From NCBI RefSeq assembly GCF_018918125.1, contig NZ_JAHLQA010000035.1:114006-178005 (forward strand): a stretch of DNA of 64,000 bases, written 5' to 3'. Under the pieces are notes generated by a model. It ran no database searches and had not been told where the DNA came from. It saw only the letters and a list, made by a program, of their open reading frames with translations. Every line of letters begins with the position of its first letter. Positions within the stretch are counted from its first letter, which is position 1. Below, piece after piece: positions 27,429 to 36,031 of the stretch. The translations under genes were made by a program, and so were the position numbers. Source of the stretch: Blautia sp. MSJ-19 (GTDB taxonomy: Bacteria; Bacillota; Clostridia; Lachnospirales; Lachnospiraceae).

Positions 27429-29156
27429 TCATCCCATTCTGTCCGGTGTCTGCATCTCACCAGAAGTATTGACATTTTTTTCCGTTTCATTCAGATAAAC
27501 CTGGATTTCTTCTCCTGTCAGAATAATCTCCGGCAGAGCTGGTACTGTTCCATACTGATACCACTGATGGTACACCTCTCTCAGTGTCACTCCCTTTTTC
27601 TGCTGTCCGGATGTCCGGTTTTCCATAAGACCGGTCAGATATTCTCCCAGGGAGGTATCGCTGTTGCTCCAGTTCAGGATGTTTTCTGCCTTTTCCGCCC
27701 GAAACAGATAAATGTTTTCCCCCGCCAGTGGCTCCTTCTTCAAATATTCCAAAAACTCCTCCCATCTGTCAGAATCCAGTAATGCAGCCCCCACAACCAG
27801 TATCTGCAAATGTCCGATATCCAGATACTTTTCCTGCGAACGCTCATAAAGTGCCTGCATCTCTTCAAAACTGTTCCCACGCAGTGTCAGCACCTCTGCA
27901 TTTTCCTCTGTATCTTTCCCCTGTCCCGTTGCCTGCGGCAGATTGGGCATTCCATAGGAAAGCACATAATTCAACTCTTCCAGATCTATTCCCATAGCGA
28001 GTGGGTACATCCTTTTTTCCGGTTCAATACCGGCACATCCACTGACACTCATAGTGAGGACCAACAGGAGGCCGATGGCTGCGGCAGCTTTTTTTCTCCT
28101 CCTGTGACTTCCCCTCAGATACATCCAGATCTGTATAAGAAGCAGTCCCGGCACAAAAATATATCCAAGATATCTTCCGTAAAAATCCACCGGACGCATT
28201 CCTTTCCATGAAACAGCAAAAAACAGATAAACCACCAGTGGCATCCAGTATTTTCCACTTCCAAGATGTACTGCATCCAGAATCTGATTTCCATAGTGAA
28301 ACAGACTTCCCAGCGCAAAAAGAATTCCGTATAATAAAAATCCCATCCACAGAACATCAAATCTTGCCAGTACATTTCCCGGCAGATCCGCTCCTGCCAG
28401 AAGCGGAAGAATTGGATATACTTCTTTCTGGATACGCTTCCACCCAAGTACAGCCGGAAGAAGGAAAAGCACAAACATCAGAATTCCCCCAACTGTCAAA
28501 ATCGCGTAAAAAATCGGTTTTCCGGTACTTCCTTTTTTCTCAATATCCTTCATTGCAAAGGGAAGTAAACCTATACCGGAAAAAGCACACAGAAAACCAT
28601 ACGCATCCCTCATAATATACGTTCCGTCCAATCCTGCTTCGTTCCATGTCTCCCGCAGATATTCCGTCTTTCCCTGTCCAATACAAAGAAGCAGGATAAG
28701 CAGAATGATCAGAAGAAACATTCCTCCAGATACATCCGCCAGCCGTCCTCTGCGCTGCATTCCACGATCCATTCCATAAGCACATACCGCCACTGCCAGA
28801 AAAGAGAGCCATTTCCCCGAGATACCGGAAATCAGCCATATCGGAACGATCTGTTCGATCAGTGTAAGCAGATATGCTCCACTCATGATCAGATACACCA
28901 TAAAAAATAGCCCAAGGATCCCTCCACCAGTCTTCCCGAGATATTTTACCGGATCCGTGTAGCCACCTGTACTCCGCAGCATCCAAAATACAAACACCAG
29001 AAGGATCAAAACCGCCATTCCAATCCCCAACGCTCCATTCACTCCCTGCACCCCATTTTTTCCGGGAATGCAGATCAGAAATGGTGCCGCAAAAGAAAGC
29101 ACGATCTGACGATATAGCTGTCTGTGCGATATACGATTATTTTCTGCGTATTTCAT
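27429..29156 (-). CDS. GerAB-type permease fused to a GerAC-type domain
   Basis: A 575-residue spore germinant-receptor component. Residues 1-350 form a roughly ten-helix permease of the GerAB/amino acid permease group. A basic loop (GSHRRRKK) then leads into a hydrophobic segment ending in a lipobox-like LTMSVSGC with Cys374, and residues 380-575 match the start of GerAC proteins (KRMYPLAMGIDLEE onward). In classical operons GerAB and GerAC, a lipoprotein of some 370-400 residues, are separate. Here they are one frame, and the GerAC part is only about 195 residues, covering its N-terminal domain. ATG overlaps the gerAA stop by four bases. Whether the internal lipobox is used for cleavage and lipidation is open. 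Confidence 0.85.
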   Translation of the reverse strand: MKYAENNRISHRQLYRQIVLSFAAPFLICIPGKNGVQGVNGALGIGMAVLILLVFVFWMLRSTGGYTDPVKYLGKTGGGILGLFFMVYLIMSGAYLLTLIEQIVPIWLISGISGKWLSFLAVAVCAYGMDRGMQRRGRLADVSGGMFLLIILLILLLCIGQGKTEYLRETWNEAGLDGTYIMRDAYGFLCAFSGIGLLPFAMKDIEKKGSTGKPIFYAILTVGGILMFVLFLLPAVLGWKRIQKEVYPILPLLAGADLPGNVLARFDVLWMGFLLYGILFALGSLFHYGNQILDAVHLGSGKYWMPLVVYLFFAVSWKGMRPVDFYGRYLGYIFVPGLLLIQIWMYLRGSHRRRKKAAAAIGLLLVLTMSVSGCAGIEPEKRMYPLAMGIDLEELNYVLSYGMPNLPQATGQGKDTEENAEVLTLRGNSFEEMQALYERSQEKYLDIGHLQILVVGAALLDSDRWEEFLEYLKKEPLAGENIYLFRAEKAENILNWSNSDTSLGEYLTGLMENRTSGQQKKGVTLREVYHQWYQYGTVPALPEIILTGEEIQVYLNETEKNVNTSGEMQTPDRMG

Positions 29157-30679
29157 CTGTCCGTCTCCTTTTTATTCTGACTGCCCGCTTCAAATGCCCG
29201 CGTTTTTCTCAAGCGCAGACTCTGCTCCTTTCTGGCATAAACCGGACGATATTTTCTGGTTTTAAAAGGAATGCGGATCATACCGTCTCCTACCCTGCGA
29301 ATTGGCTGTTTCCGGACGAATGGAACCAGATATGGTACGCCAAAACTCAGCAGTCCTGCAAGATGAGCCGCAGTGAGATACATTCCCAAAACAATTCCGT
29401 AAATTCCCAGAAAACCTCCCAACAACAAAAAACCGTATTTCAGCAGGCGAAATGCAGCAGCAAATTCTTCATCTGGAATCACCATGGATCCCAGAGCTGT
29501 CAGAGCAACGATCATAACCACGATCGGGCTGACAAGATTTGCACTGACTGCAGCATCACCGATGATCAGTCCTCCCACAATGCCGATTGCATTTCCCAGT
29601 GCTCCTGGTACCCGCACTCCGGCTTCCCTGATCAGTTCAAAAGCAAGCTCCAGCAAAATCAGTTCTGCCACGCTCGAAAACGGTACGCCTCCTCTGGCCT
29701 CTGCAAAAGAAAGCACAAGATTCGTCGGAAGAATCTGTGTATGAAACCGTATCACCGCCAGATAAAGTCCCGGAAGCAATGTTGCTGTCAACAACGCAAG
29801 ATAGCGAAGCACTCTGAGAAATGTAGCCATTTCAAAGTGATGATACCAGTCCTCACTGCTTTCCATAAACCCACTGAATGCACCCGGCAGAATCAATGCC
29901 GACGGAGAGTTATCACACAAAATCACTACTTTCCCGTTCAGCAGCTCCTGCGCTGCCCGGTCAGGTCTCTCCGTCACCTGATATTGTGGAAAAGGAGAAT
30001 ACCATGGTTCCTCAGTCAATTGCTCCAACATTCCACTGTCCAGAATGCCATCCACTTTATACTCTTTCAGTCTGTTTTTTACCTGTTCCAGAAGTTCTTC
30101 CTGTACCAGATCTTCCATGTACAGCACCTGTACGACCGTATTAGAACGAACGCCACTCTGACTCTCCACTACTTTCATTCTGGTATCCCGGAGTCTTTTT
30201 CTCACCAATGCAGAATTTGTCTTTACAGAATCCGAAAATCCTTCCCGGGATCCCCTCAGAACTTTCTCGGATTCCGCCTGCGATACCCCCATGTCCGGAT
30301 AACCCTTACTGGATATCTTCATTGCCCGGTCATAGCCATCTATAAAAAACACAGCATTTCCGGAAAGAATTGCACCAAATACTTCATCCATCGTCTGCAG
30401 CTGCTGCACATCTGCGATTCCCAGACTGTTGTTTCGAAGGAATTCCGGAATCTTTTCAGGAGAAATTTCCCAGAAATGATTGATCATCTTACCCAAAGCG
30501 GAATCATCCAGCATCATATTTGAAACTGCAACTTCAATGTAAACCATGAGGCAGTCAGCTTTGCGTTCTTCACCAAGACGCATAGGGCGGATCAGAATAT
30601 CAGCACAGTCTTCACATCGTTTCCTGATATATTTTTCATTGTCACGCAAATTCGCTGAAATCCTTTTTATTTCTTCCAT
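29153..30679 (-). CDS. Spore germination protein GerAA type
   Basis: A 508-residue germinant-receptor A subunit of the spore inner membrane (GerA family). Seen: a soluble N-terminal domain (DCADILIRPM, MVYIEVAVSNMMLDDSALG), the family segment FIDGYDRAMKISSKG, EDWYHHFEMATFLRVLRYLA, then several membrane helices with FAEARGGVPFSSVAELILLELAFELIREAGVRVP typical of GerAA. ATG at 30679 with a purine-rich GGAAGGA site is preferred to an upstream start at 30745 that would lie inside the terminator of the previous gene. It overlaps the fusion gene by ATGA, so equal expression of both is expected. Confidence 0.95.
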   Translation of the reverse strand: MEEIKRISANLRDNEKYIRKRCEDCADILIRPMRLGEERKADCLMVYIEVAVSNMMLDDSALGKMINHFWEISPEKIPEFLRNNSLGIADVQQLQTMDEVFGAILSGNAVFFIDGYDRAMKISSKGYPDMGVSQAESEKVLRGSREGFSDSVKTNSALVRKRLRDTRMKVVESQSGVRSNTVVQVLYMEDLVQEELLEQVKNRLKEYKVDGILDSGMLEQLTEEPWYSPFPQYQVTERPDRAAQELLNGKVVILCDNSPSALILPGAFSGFMESSEDWYHHFEMATFLRVLRYLALLTATLLPGLYLAVIRFHTQILPTNLVLSFAEARGGVPFSSVAELILLELAFELIREAGVRVPGALGNAIGIVGGLIIGDAAVSANLVSPIVVMIVALTALGSMVIPDEEFAAAFRLLKYGFLLLGGFLGIYGIVLGMYLTAAHLAGLLSFGVPYLVPFVRKQPIRRVGDGMIRIPFKTRKYRPVYARKEQSLRLRKTRAFEAGSQNKKETDR

Positions 30680-30722
30680 TATTTTCCTTCCCTCCACAAA
30701 ATACATCCTGATTTTTTCGTAC

Positions 30723-30756
30723 AAAAAAAGAGACACATATATCATGCATCTCTTTT
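30723..30756 (-). terminator. Intrinsic terminator of the ispE-GntR transcript
   Basis: On the minus strand AAAAGAGA pairs with TCTCTTTT across a 15-base loop and is followed by three more T (seven in all), 23 bases after the GntR gene stop. It implies a separate promoter for the germination genes. Confidence 0.7.
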
Positions 30757-30778
30757 AGAATAACCAATTTTTATCAGA

Positions 30779-31474
30779 TTATTTATGGTTCTGACGATTT
30801 TGCGTTTCCTCACGGATGGAACGGATGATTGCTTCACGCTGGTTTTCAATGTGCTGATAGGAAATTTCCTGTGCACGCTTCACGTCACGATTACGGATTG
30901 CTTCATAAAGTTCTTCATGCTCTTTGACCAGCAGATTTCTTGTTTCTTCATCTTTGAGATATTCTACCCGATAACGGTAGATCTGCTCACGGAGATTATT
31001 TAACACCTGATTGAGTCTTCTGTTGTCAGAAGACTTATAGATTACCTCATGAAAAGCCACATCAGCTTCTGCAAGCTTTACCAGATTTCCCTCTGCCATA
31101 GTTGCCTCAAAATTCTTGGCTGCTTTCCATAATTCCTCCAGCTGCTCTTCTGTCATCCGTGCACATGCATTTTCGATAGAAAGATTTTCCAGTGCGATCC
31201 GAACTTCAAGAACATCATTCAGATCCTTCTCTGTGATGTTTGCAACCTGTGCACCTCTGCGGGGAATCATAACAACCAGACCTTCCAGTTCCAGCTTACG
31301 CATTGCTTCTCTCACAGGTGTACGGCTTACACCAAGTCGTTCTGCCAGAGCGATCTCCATAAGTCTTTCTCCTGGTTTCAGTTCTCCTTTTAAGATTGCT
31401 TTGCGAAGTGTATTAAATACAACATCTCGCAGCGGCAGATATTCATTCATATCTACAGAAAAATCATTTATCAT
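30779..31474 (-). CDS. GntR-family regulator (FadR/FCD subfamily)
   Basis: A 231-residue regulator with an N-terminal winged helix-turn-helix (RLMEIALAERLGVSRTPVREAMRKLELEGLV) and a helical FCD ligand-binding domain (AFHEVIYKSSDNRRL, LVKEHEELYEAIRNRD). Members bind small carboxylic acids, often with a metal. ATG at 31474 is preferred, with a purine-rich AAAGGGGAAG site upstream. It follows ispE by 33 bases on the same strand and is ended by a terminator, so it probably belongs to the ispE transcript. Its targets cannot be told from this window. Confidence 0.93.
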   Translation of the reverse strand: MINDFSVDMNEYLPLRDVVFNTLRKAILKGELKPGERLMEIALAERLGVSRTPVREAMRKLELEGLVVMIPRRGAQVANITEKDLNDVLEVRIALENLSIENACARMTEEQLEELWKAAKNFEATMAEGNLVKLAEADVAFHEVIYKSSDNRRLNQVLNNLREQIYRYRVEYLKDEETRNLLVKEHEELYEAIRNRDVKRAQEISYQHIENQREAIIRSIREETQNRQNHK

Positions 31475-31507
31475 AAGTATCTTCCCCTTTCCTGCACATA
31501 TCATCTG

Positions 31508-32383
31508 TTATGCATTGTTCTTCTCTTTGTTATTATAAATCTGCGTAGCAAATACAGTTTTTGCCAGACGACTCGCACGCAACGCCTCTGTAGCCTCTCT
31601 GAGCTTACTCCGGTCATCAAAGACTCCAAATACAGTTGGCCCGCTTCCACTCATCATGGCCTTGAGAGCCCCTTTGGATTCCATAAGATCTTTGATCTCC
31701 TGAATGACAGGATATTGTCCGATGATTCCCGGTTCAAAGACATTTTCCATCCGGGATGTAAGGCTGATAAGATCCTGATTCTCGATATCTCTCAACATTC
31801 CATCTATATCCGGATGTGTCTGGATCTGATCCAGATGCAGATTTTCATAAGCCAGCTTTGTAGAAACATTGATTCCCGGTTTTCCTACCAGTATATAACA
31901 CTTCGGCAGCCCCGGAAGTCTGGTCAGTTTTTCTCCGATTCCCTCTGCAAGAGCAGTTCCACGCATGATGCAATACGGAACATCCGCCCCTACCTGAACA
32001 GCACGTTTCATCAACTCTTCTTCACTCAGTCCCAGCCGAAACATACGGTTCACTCCGACAAATGCTGCTGCAGCATCCGAACTTCCTCCTGCCATACCGG
32101 CAGCTACCGGAATAGATTTGGTCAGTTTCATGGTAATTCCTTCTCTGACATCAAACTCATCCATCAGAAGCTTTGCTGCTTTATATACCAGATTTCTTTC
32201 ATCTGATGGCACATATGGAAGATTGGTGGACAATGATATTCCCGGCTCTGCTTTCCTGCGGATCTCAAGCAGATCATACATCTGAATTGTCTGCATGATC
32301 ATCCGGACTTCATGATATCCATCTTCTCTTTTGCGAAGCACATCCAGCCCCAGATTGATTTTGGCCATTGCACGTAAACGCAT
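31508..32383 (-). CDS. ispE: 4-diphosphocytidyl-2-C-methyl-D-erythritol kinase
   Basis: A 291-residue GHMP kinase of the MEP isoprenoid pathway. Seen: RAMAKINLGLDVLRKREDGYHEV at the start, the ATP-binding motif PVAAGMAGGSSDAAAAF, and the C-terminal MMSGSGPTVFGVF. ATG at 32383 has GGAAGG seven bases upstream and gives the normal N-terminus; another ATG five codons earlier is less likely. It may share a transcript with the GntR gene downstream. Confidence 0.96.
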   Translation of the reverse strand: MRLRAMAKINLGLDVLRKREDGYHEVRMIMQTIQMYDLLEIRRKAEPGISLSTNLPYVPSDERNLVYKAAKLLMDEFDVREGITMKLTKSIPVAAGMAGGSSDAAAAFVGVNRMFRLGLSEEELMKRAVQVGADVPYCIMRGTALAEGIGEKLTRLPGLPKCYILVGKPGINVSTKLAYENLHLDQIQTHPDIDGMLRDIENQDLISLTSRMENVFEPGIIGQYPVIQEIKDLMESKGALKAMMSGSGPTVFGVFDDRSKLREATEALRASRLAKTVFATQIYNNKEKNNA

Positions 32384-32482
32384 ATATACACCTTCCATCC
32401 TTTGTATTTTTGTTCTCTTTGTACTTTGTATACAAAACTGATATGGCTATATTTTATCCGATTTTACAATGAATTTCAAGAC

Positions 32483-34039
32483 TCATTCTTCCACTTTTTT
32501 TACCAGAAGAAGCGGAGTTCCGGCAGTCAGTTCATCGCCTTCCACCTCATTCATTGTCTGGATTTCCTCCACCGTTGTATAAAATTTTTTTGCAATGTTC
32601 CACAATGTATCTTCCGGTTTGACAATATAAACCGTGATTCCCGGCATACTGCGGATTTTTTCCTGATCAAGCGGCTGCTCTTCTATTTTTTCCAGAATCA
32701 TCTCCGGCATACACTGGATTACCAGTACATTCAACCCTATTGCCGCCCGGACCTCAATCTCATTGCTGTCTGCCATCGTTGTGGAAAGTTGTTCCAGATC
32801 TGTATGCAGATAATACACACTCTCTTCTGTGATTCCTCGTGCTTCCACCACATGACTGAACGGCAGCATTGCTTCCATGGAATAAAATGGCATCTCATCA
32901 TTTCCAATGATATAAAGAACTTTCAGCCGCACGATTCCTTCTACCTGAATTCCGTCTCTGACGATTCTGGTCTTATCCACTTTGATCCGTCCCTGACTAT
33001 GGCAGATCTGCAGAATCTTTCCCTGCGTCTCTTTTACCTCAATCCTGTCAGACAGTCTGCATCTTGAAAAGTTCCGGATCAGAAGACTTTCCAGCGTTTC
33101 ATTTTTTCCTTTTGGAATGCATTGCCGAAATGGTGTATAGACATCCATGAGCACATCATGATCTTCCTCCTGGTAGAGTTTCATATCCAACTCCAATACC
33201 ATATCTACCAGCAAAAGTCTTTCCTCGCCGTCAACATCCGGTTTTACTTCCAATGTCTGATTGAGCACAGATGCCTCGAGGTTCGGAATCATATCCGGAC
33301 TACAGCCCGCACATTCCACTTCCCCATTAAAGGGCACTGAATGTTCAATCCATTGCAGCGTTCCACCTTCATCATCCCCGGTATAAAGTGCAAATACAAA
33401 GATTTCACCTTTTGCCTTTACTGTGTTTTCCTCCGGCCGCAGATCCAGCCCCCGTACTTCCACCGTATACCAGATGAGTTCTGCAATGTTCGGTTTATTG
33501 GATACCAATGTAATATCCTCTTTCAGCCTCAAAGTATCTTTTTTATGTATCGCAAGACTCAAAAGCCGCATTTGTTTTTTCTGTACGGACACGGACTCAT
33601 CATCCGTCGATACCGGAAGCCGGATTCCTGCCAGTTCATCAACTGAGGCAAAAAAAGTCACCACTGCCTTGATGTTCAGTTTTCTGGAATGGATCATATG
33701 AATGCTCAGATCCTCAATTTCCCATCGAAGCCTCAATTTATCCCCGTTTGCAATTCCATCAAGATTCAATGTCTCTTCCATAGGAAGTACTGCGGAAAGA
33801 CTGTACACTCTGCCATCTTCTTCTCCGACATAAAGAAGATCTGCCTGAAGTTTTCCTTTCAGGAATGCATGCCCGTCATTCAACCGTACTTCTTCTACCG
33901 TCACATCGCCTTTGCTCTGTATCATACGTCCAATATCCGGCTTTACATCCGGCACATTATAATCGGTATCAAAAGTCACCTGACTGGACGCCCTGCTTTT
34001 TGTACGCAGCATCTGAATATCTTCTTTTCTTAATTCCAA
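32483..34039 (-). CDS. SPOCS (DUF3794) and LysM protein, SipL-like spore coat/cortex factor
   Basis: A 518-residue sporulation protein. It has three DUF3794/SPOCS-like regions (for example DYNVPDVKPDIGRMIQSKGD at the start, and VKDKTRIVRDGIQVEG-type repeats later) and a C-terminal LysM domain (VKPEDTLWNIAKKFYTTVEE to the end). This is the architecture of SipL, which links SpoIVA to coat assembly in Clostridia. The start is taken as TTG at 34039, seven bases after GGAGG, because the only upstream ATG (34078) lies inside the preceding gene. Expression in the mother cell is expected from the family; no sporulation sigma site was confidently found. Confidence 0.85.
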   Translation of the reverse strand: MELRKEDIQMLRTKSRASSQVTFDTDYNVPDVKPDIGRMIQSKGDVTVEEVRLNDGHAFLKGKLQADLLYVGEEDGRVYSLSAVLPMEETLNLDGIANGDKLRLRWEIEDLSIHMIHSRKLNIKAVVTFFASVDELAGIRLPVSTDDESVSVQKKQMRLLSLAIHKKDTLRLKEDITLVSNKPNIAELIWYTVEVRGLDLRPEENTVKAKGEIFVFALYTGDDEGGTLQWIEHSVPFNGEVECAGCSPDMIPNLEASVLNQTLEVKPDVDGEERLLLVDMVLELDMKLYQEEDHDVLMDVYTPFRQCIPKGKNETLESLLIRNFSRCRLSDRIEVKETQGKILQICHSQGRIKVDKTRIVRDGIQVEGIVRLKVLYIIGNDEMPFYSMEAMLPFSHVVEARGITEESVYYLHTDLEQLSTTMADSNEIEVRAAIGLNVLVIQCMPEMILEKIEEQPLDQEKIRSMPGITVYIVKPEDTLWNIAKKFYTTVEEIQTMNEVEGDELTAGTPLLLVKKVEE

Positions 34040-34055
34040 AGTTCTGCCTCCTGTC

Positions 34056-34460
34056 TCACTGAAACTGTACCGGCACATCCCGGTACTCTGTCCTTATAAC
34101 AATATACGGGAAAGAGGGTTCTCCTCCCTGAACTTCTTCGGATGGACCTATCAGTTTTGTTTCAAAAAAAATGGCATTCGATGATGCTGAAAGCTCCTTC
34201 ACCTGAATGCTGTATCCGCCACTCATCTGTCTGCCATATCCTTTGATCAGAAACAAATCCTCACCTCTCTGATAGGCAAGCTGAAATTCTGATTCCTTTT
34301 TTTCCCTGATCAGCTCCTGTGCCTCTTCTGGAATCTGAGAGAATTCTGCAACCGTATAAGAAAGCGGTGTTCTGTTTCCCTCCTCGATCCGCACTGCACG
34401 ACATCCGCAAAGTGTAAAAAAAAGTACCGCCAGACCCAGCAAAGCAAGTATTTTTTTCAT
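34056..34460 (-). CDS. PrcB-like lipoprotein
   Basis: A 134-residue lipoprotein: signal MKKILALLGLAVLFFTLCGC with lipobox Cys20, then a small domain with GYGRQMSGGYSIQVKEL and SFPYIVIRTE, which resembles the PrcB C-terminal domain found with spirochaete and Clostridia surface protease complexes. Sixteen bases separate it from the SPOCS/LysM gene downstream on the same strand, so co-transcription is likely. It may therefore have a sporulation role, but this is inference from position. Confidence 0.75.
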   Translation of the reverse strand: MKKILALLGLAVLFFTLCGCRAVRIEEGNRTPLSYTVAEFSQIPEEAQELIREKKESEFQLAYQRGEDLFLIKGYGRQMSGGYSIQVKELSASSNAIFFETKLIGPSEEVQGGEPSFPYIVIRTEYRDVPVQFQ

Positions 34461-34528
34461 AAATCCAGTCTCATTTCCCGATAATTCATTTCCTCAGTAT
34501 GTATTCTATGCAGCCCCCAAAAGATTTA

Positions 34529-34557
34529 TTGCATGTATTTCAAAAATCACTTATACT
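34529..34557 (+). promoter_or_regulatory. Predicted plsC promoter
   Basis: TTGCAT (34529-34534), 17-bp spacer and TATACT (34552-34557). It lies in the 154-bp divergent gap between the PrcB-like gene and plsC. Confidence 0.5.
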
Positions 34558-34614
34558 TGTACCAGAGTCCTGTTTTACAGGAGATCTTTAATTTAAAAGA
34601 AAGAGGAATTCATC

Positions 34615-35355
34615 ATGATTCGTTTAATTATCGTTGCTGTTACGGTCATTGGATTTCTGATTTTATCCATCCCTGTCCTTTTTGTGGAATGGATCATCGG
34701 AAAATTCTCTCCCAGAACCAAAGAAATCAGTTCTCTCCGCATTATTCAGGCGGTATTCAAGCTTATTCTCTGGGAAGCCGGTACAAAAGTTACCATAATT
34801 GGTGAAGAAAATGTGCCAAAAGATACACCCGTTCTTTATATCGGCAACCACAGAAGTTATTTTGACATCGTGCTTTCCTACAGCCGCTGTCCAATCCGTA
34901 CCGGCTATATTGCCAAAAAAGAAATGGAACGTTACCCGCTTCTTTCCAACTGGATGCGCTACCTGCACTGTCTGTTCCTTGACCGTAAGGATATCAAACA
35001 GGGCCTGAAGACCATCCTCACTGCGATTGAGAAGGTAAAATCCGGCATCTCCATCTGTATCTTCCCGGAAGGTACACGAAACAAAAACAAGGATGAGCTG
35101 GAACTTCTGCCTTTCCATGAGGGAAGCTTCAAGATTGCCAGCAAATCCGGCTGTGCGATCATTCCGATGGCAATGAACAATACTCAGGAAATCTTTGAAG
35201 CACATATGCCAAAAATAAAATCTACTCACGTTGTTCTGGAATATGGCAAACCGATTTATGTAAAAGATCTTTCCAGAGAAGATCAGAAACATCTCGGAGC
35301 ATATACCCAAAATATTATCCATGAGATGCTTGAAAAAAATAAAACACTGGTATAA
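34615..35355 (+). CDS. plsC: 1-acyl-sn-glycerol-3-phosphate acyltransferase
   Basis: A 246-residue membrane-bound enzyme that makes phosphatidic acid. Seen: an N-terminal hydrophobic helix (1-28), the HX4D motif NHRSYFD with His79 and Asp84, the glycerol-phosphate motif FPEGTRNKNKDE at 150-161, and VIPMAMNNTQEIFE. GAGG precedes the ATG. It is monocistronic and its stop is one base before the convergent spmB end, leaving no room for a terminator between them. Confidence 0.95.
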   Translation: MIRLIIVAVTVIGFLILSIPVLFVEWIIGKFSPRTKEISSLRIIQAVFKLILWEAGTKVTIIGEENVPKDTPVLYIGNHRSYFDIVLSYSRCPIRTGYIAKKEMERYPLLSNWMRYLHCLFLDRKDIKQGLKTILTAIEKVKSGISICIFPEGTRNKNKDELELLPFHEGSFKIASKSGCAIIPMAMNNTQEIFEAHMPKIKSTHVVLEYGKPIYVKDLSREDQKHLGAYTQNIIHEMLEKNKTLV

Positions 35356-35356
35356 T

Positions 35357-35884
35357 TTATAACAGAAATTTCACAATGCAGACGGATGCTGCCATCCCTG
35401 CCAGTGATGCAAGTAAAGCCCCCGCTAATGTATAGCGGGGCTTTTGTATTCCTGCCCCTCCAAAATACACACTGATACAATAAAAGACACTCTCAGTCGC
35501 ACTAAGCATCAATGCTGCCATCAGTCCTGTTGGCGAATCCGTTCCATACTGTTTGAAAATATCCAGCAACAGCCCATTTGCCGCACTGGAAGAAAACAGT
35601 CGGATCAGTCCCAGTGGAAATAATTCCGGATCAACTCCCAGTAGTCCGGATGCTCTGGAAAGCATCCTTCCCAGAAAGTCCAGAAACCCGGATTCCCGCA
35701 AAACACCTACTGCTGTCATAAGTCCGATCAGCGTCGGTATCAGTTTCCAGATAATCTTCAGCCCCTCTTCTGCACCTTCCAGAAAGTCACTGTAAATATT
35801 CCTTCTGGTTGACAGTCCATATCCAATCACATAAAGAATTAAAAAAGGTATCATAAACACAGAAATATAGGAAATAATCTTCAT
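35357..35884 (-). CDS. spmB: Spore maturation protein B
   Basis: A 175-residue integral membrane protein of the nucleoside-recognition (Gate) family required for spore core dehydration. Seen: about five membrane segments, EGAEEGLKIIWKLIPTLIGLMTAVGVLRESG, LSRASGLLGVDPELFPLGLIRLFSSSAANG and TGLMAALMLSATESVFYCISVYFG. In Bacillus spmB directly follows spmA; here spmA is 3.7 kb away with three unrelated genes between. Confidence 0.92.
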   Translation of the reverse strand: MKIISYISVFMIPFLILYVIGYGLSTRRNIYSDFLEGAEEGLKIIWKLIPTLIGLMTAVGVLRESGFLDFLGRMLSRASGLLGVDPELFPLGLIRLFSSSAANGLLLDIFKQYGTDSPTGLMAALMLSATESVFYCISVYFGGAGIQKPRYTLAGALLASLAGMAASVCIVKFLL

Positions 35885-36031
35885 CTGATTCTCCTGAAAT
35901 CTGTATTTATGATACCTTATGTTTTTTCATACCTGATTTATGTATGAATCGTATTTAATTTCCCGCCAATTAGAATCAGCCATAAACAACTACTGTCGTT
36001 TTTCTTCTGTCCATATTGGTTTATTCTGTTA

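Noticed and set aside
29081..30523. A 480-codon plus-strand frame over the germination gene
   Set aside because: It is a shadow of gerAA codon usage on the other strand, with no family features.
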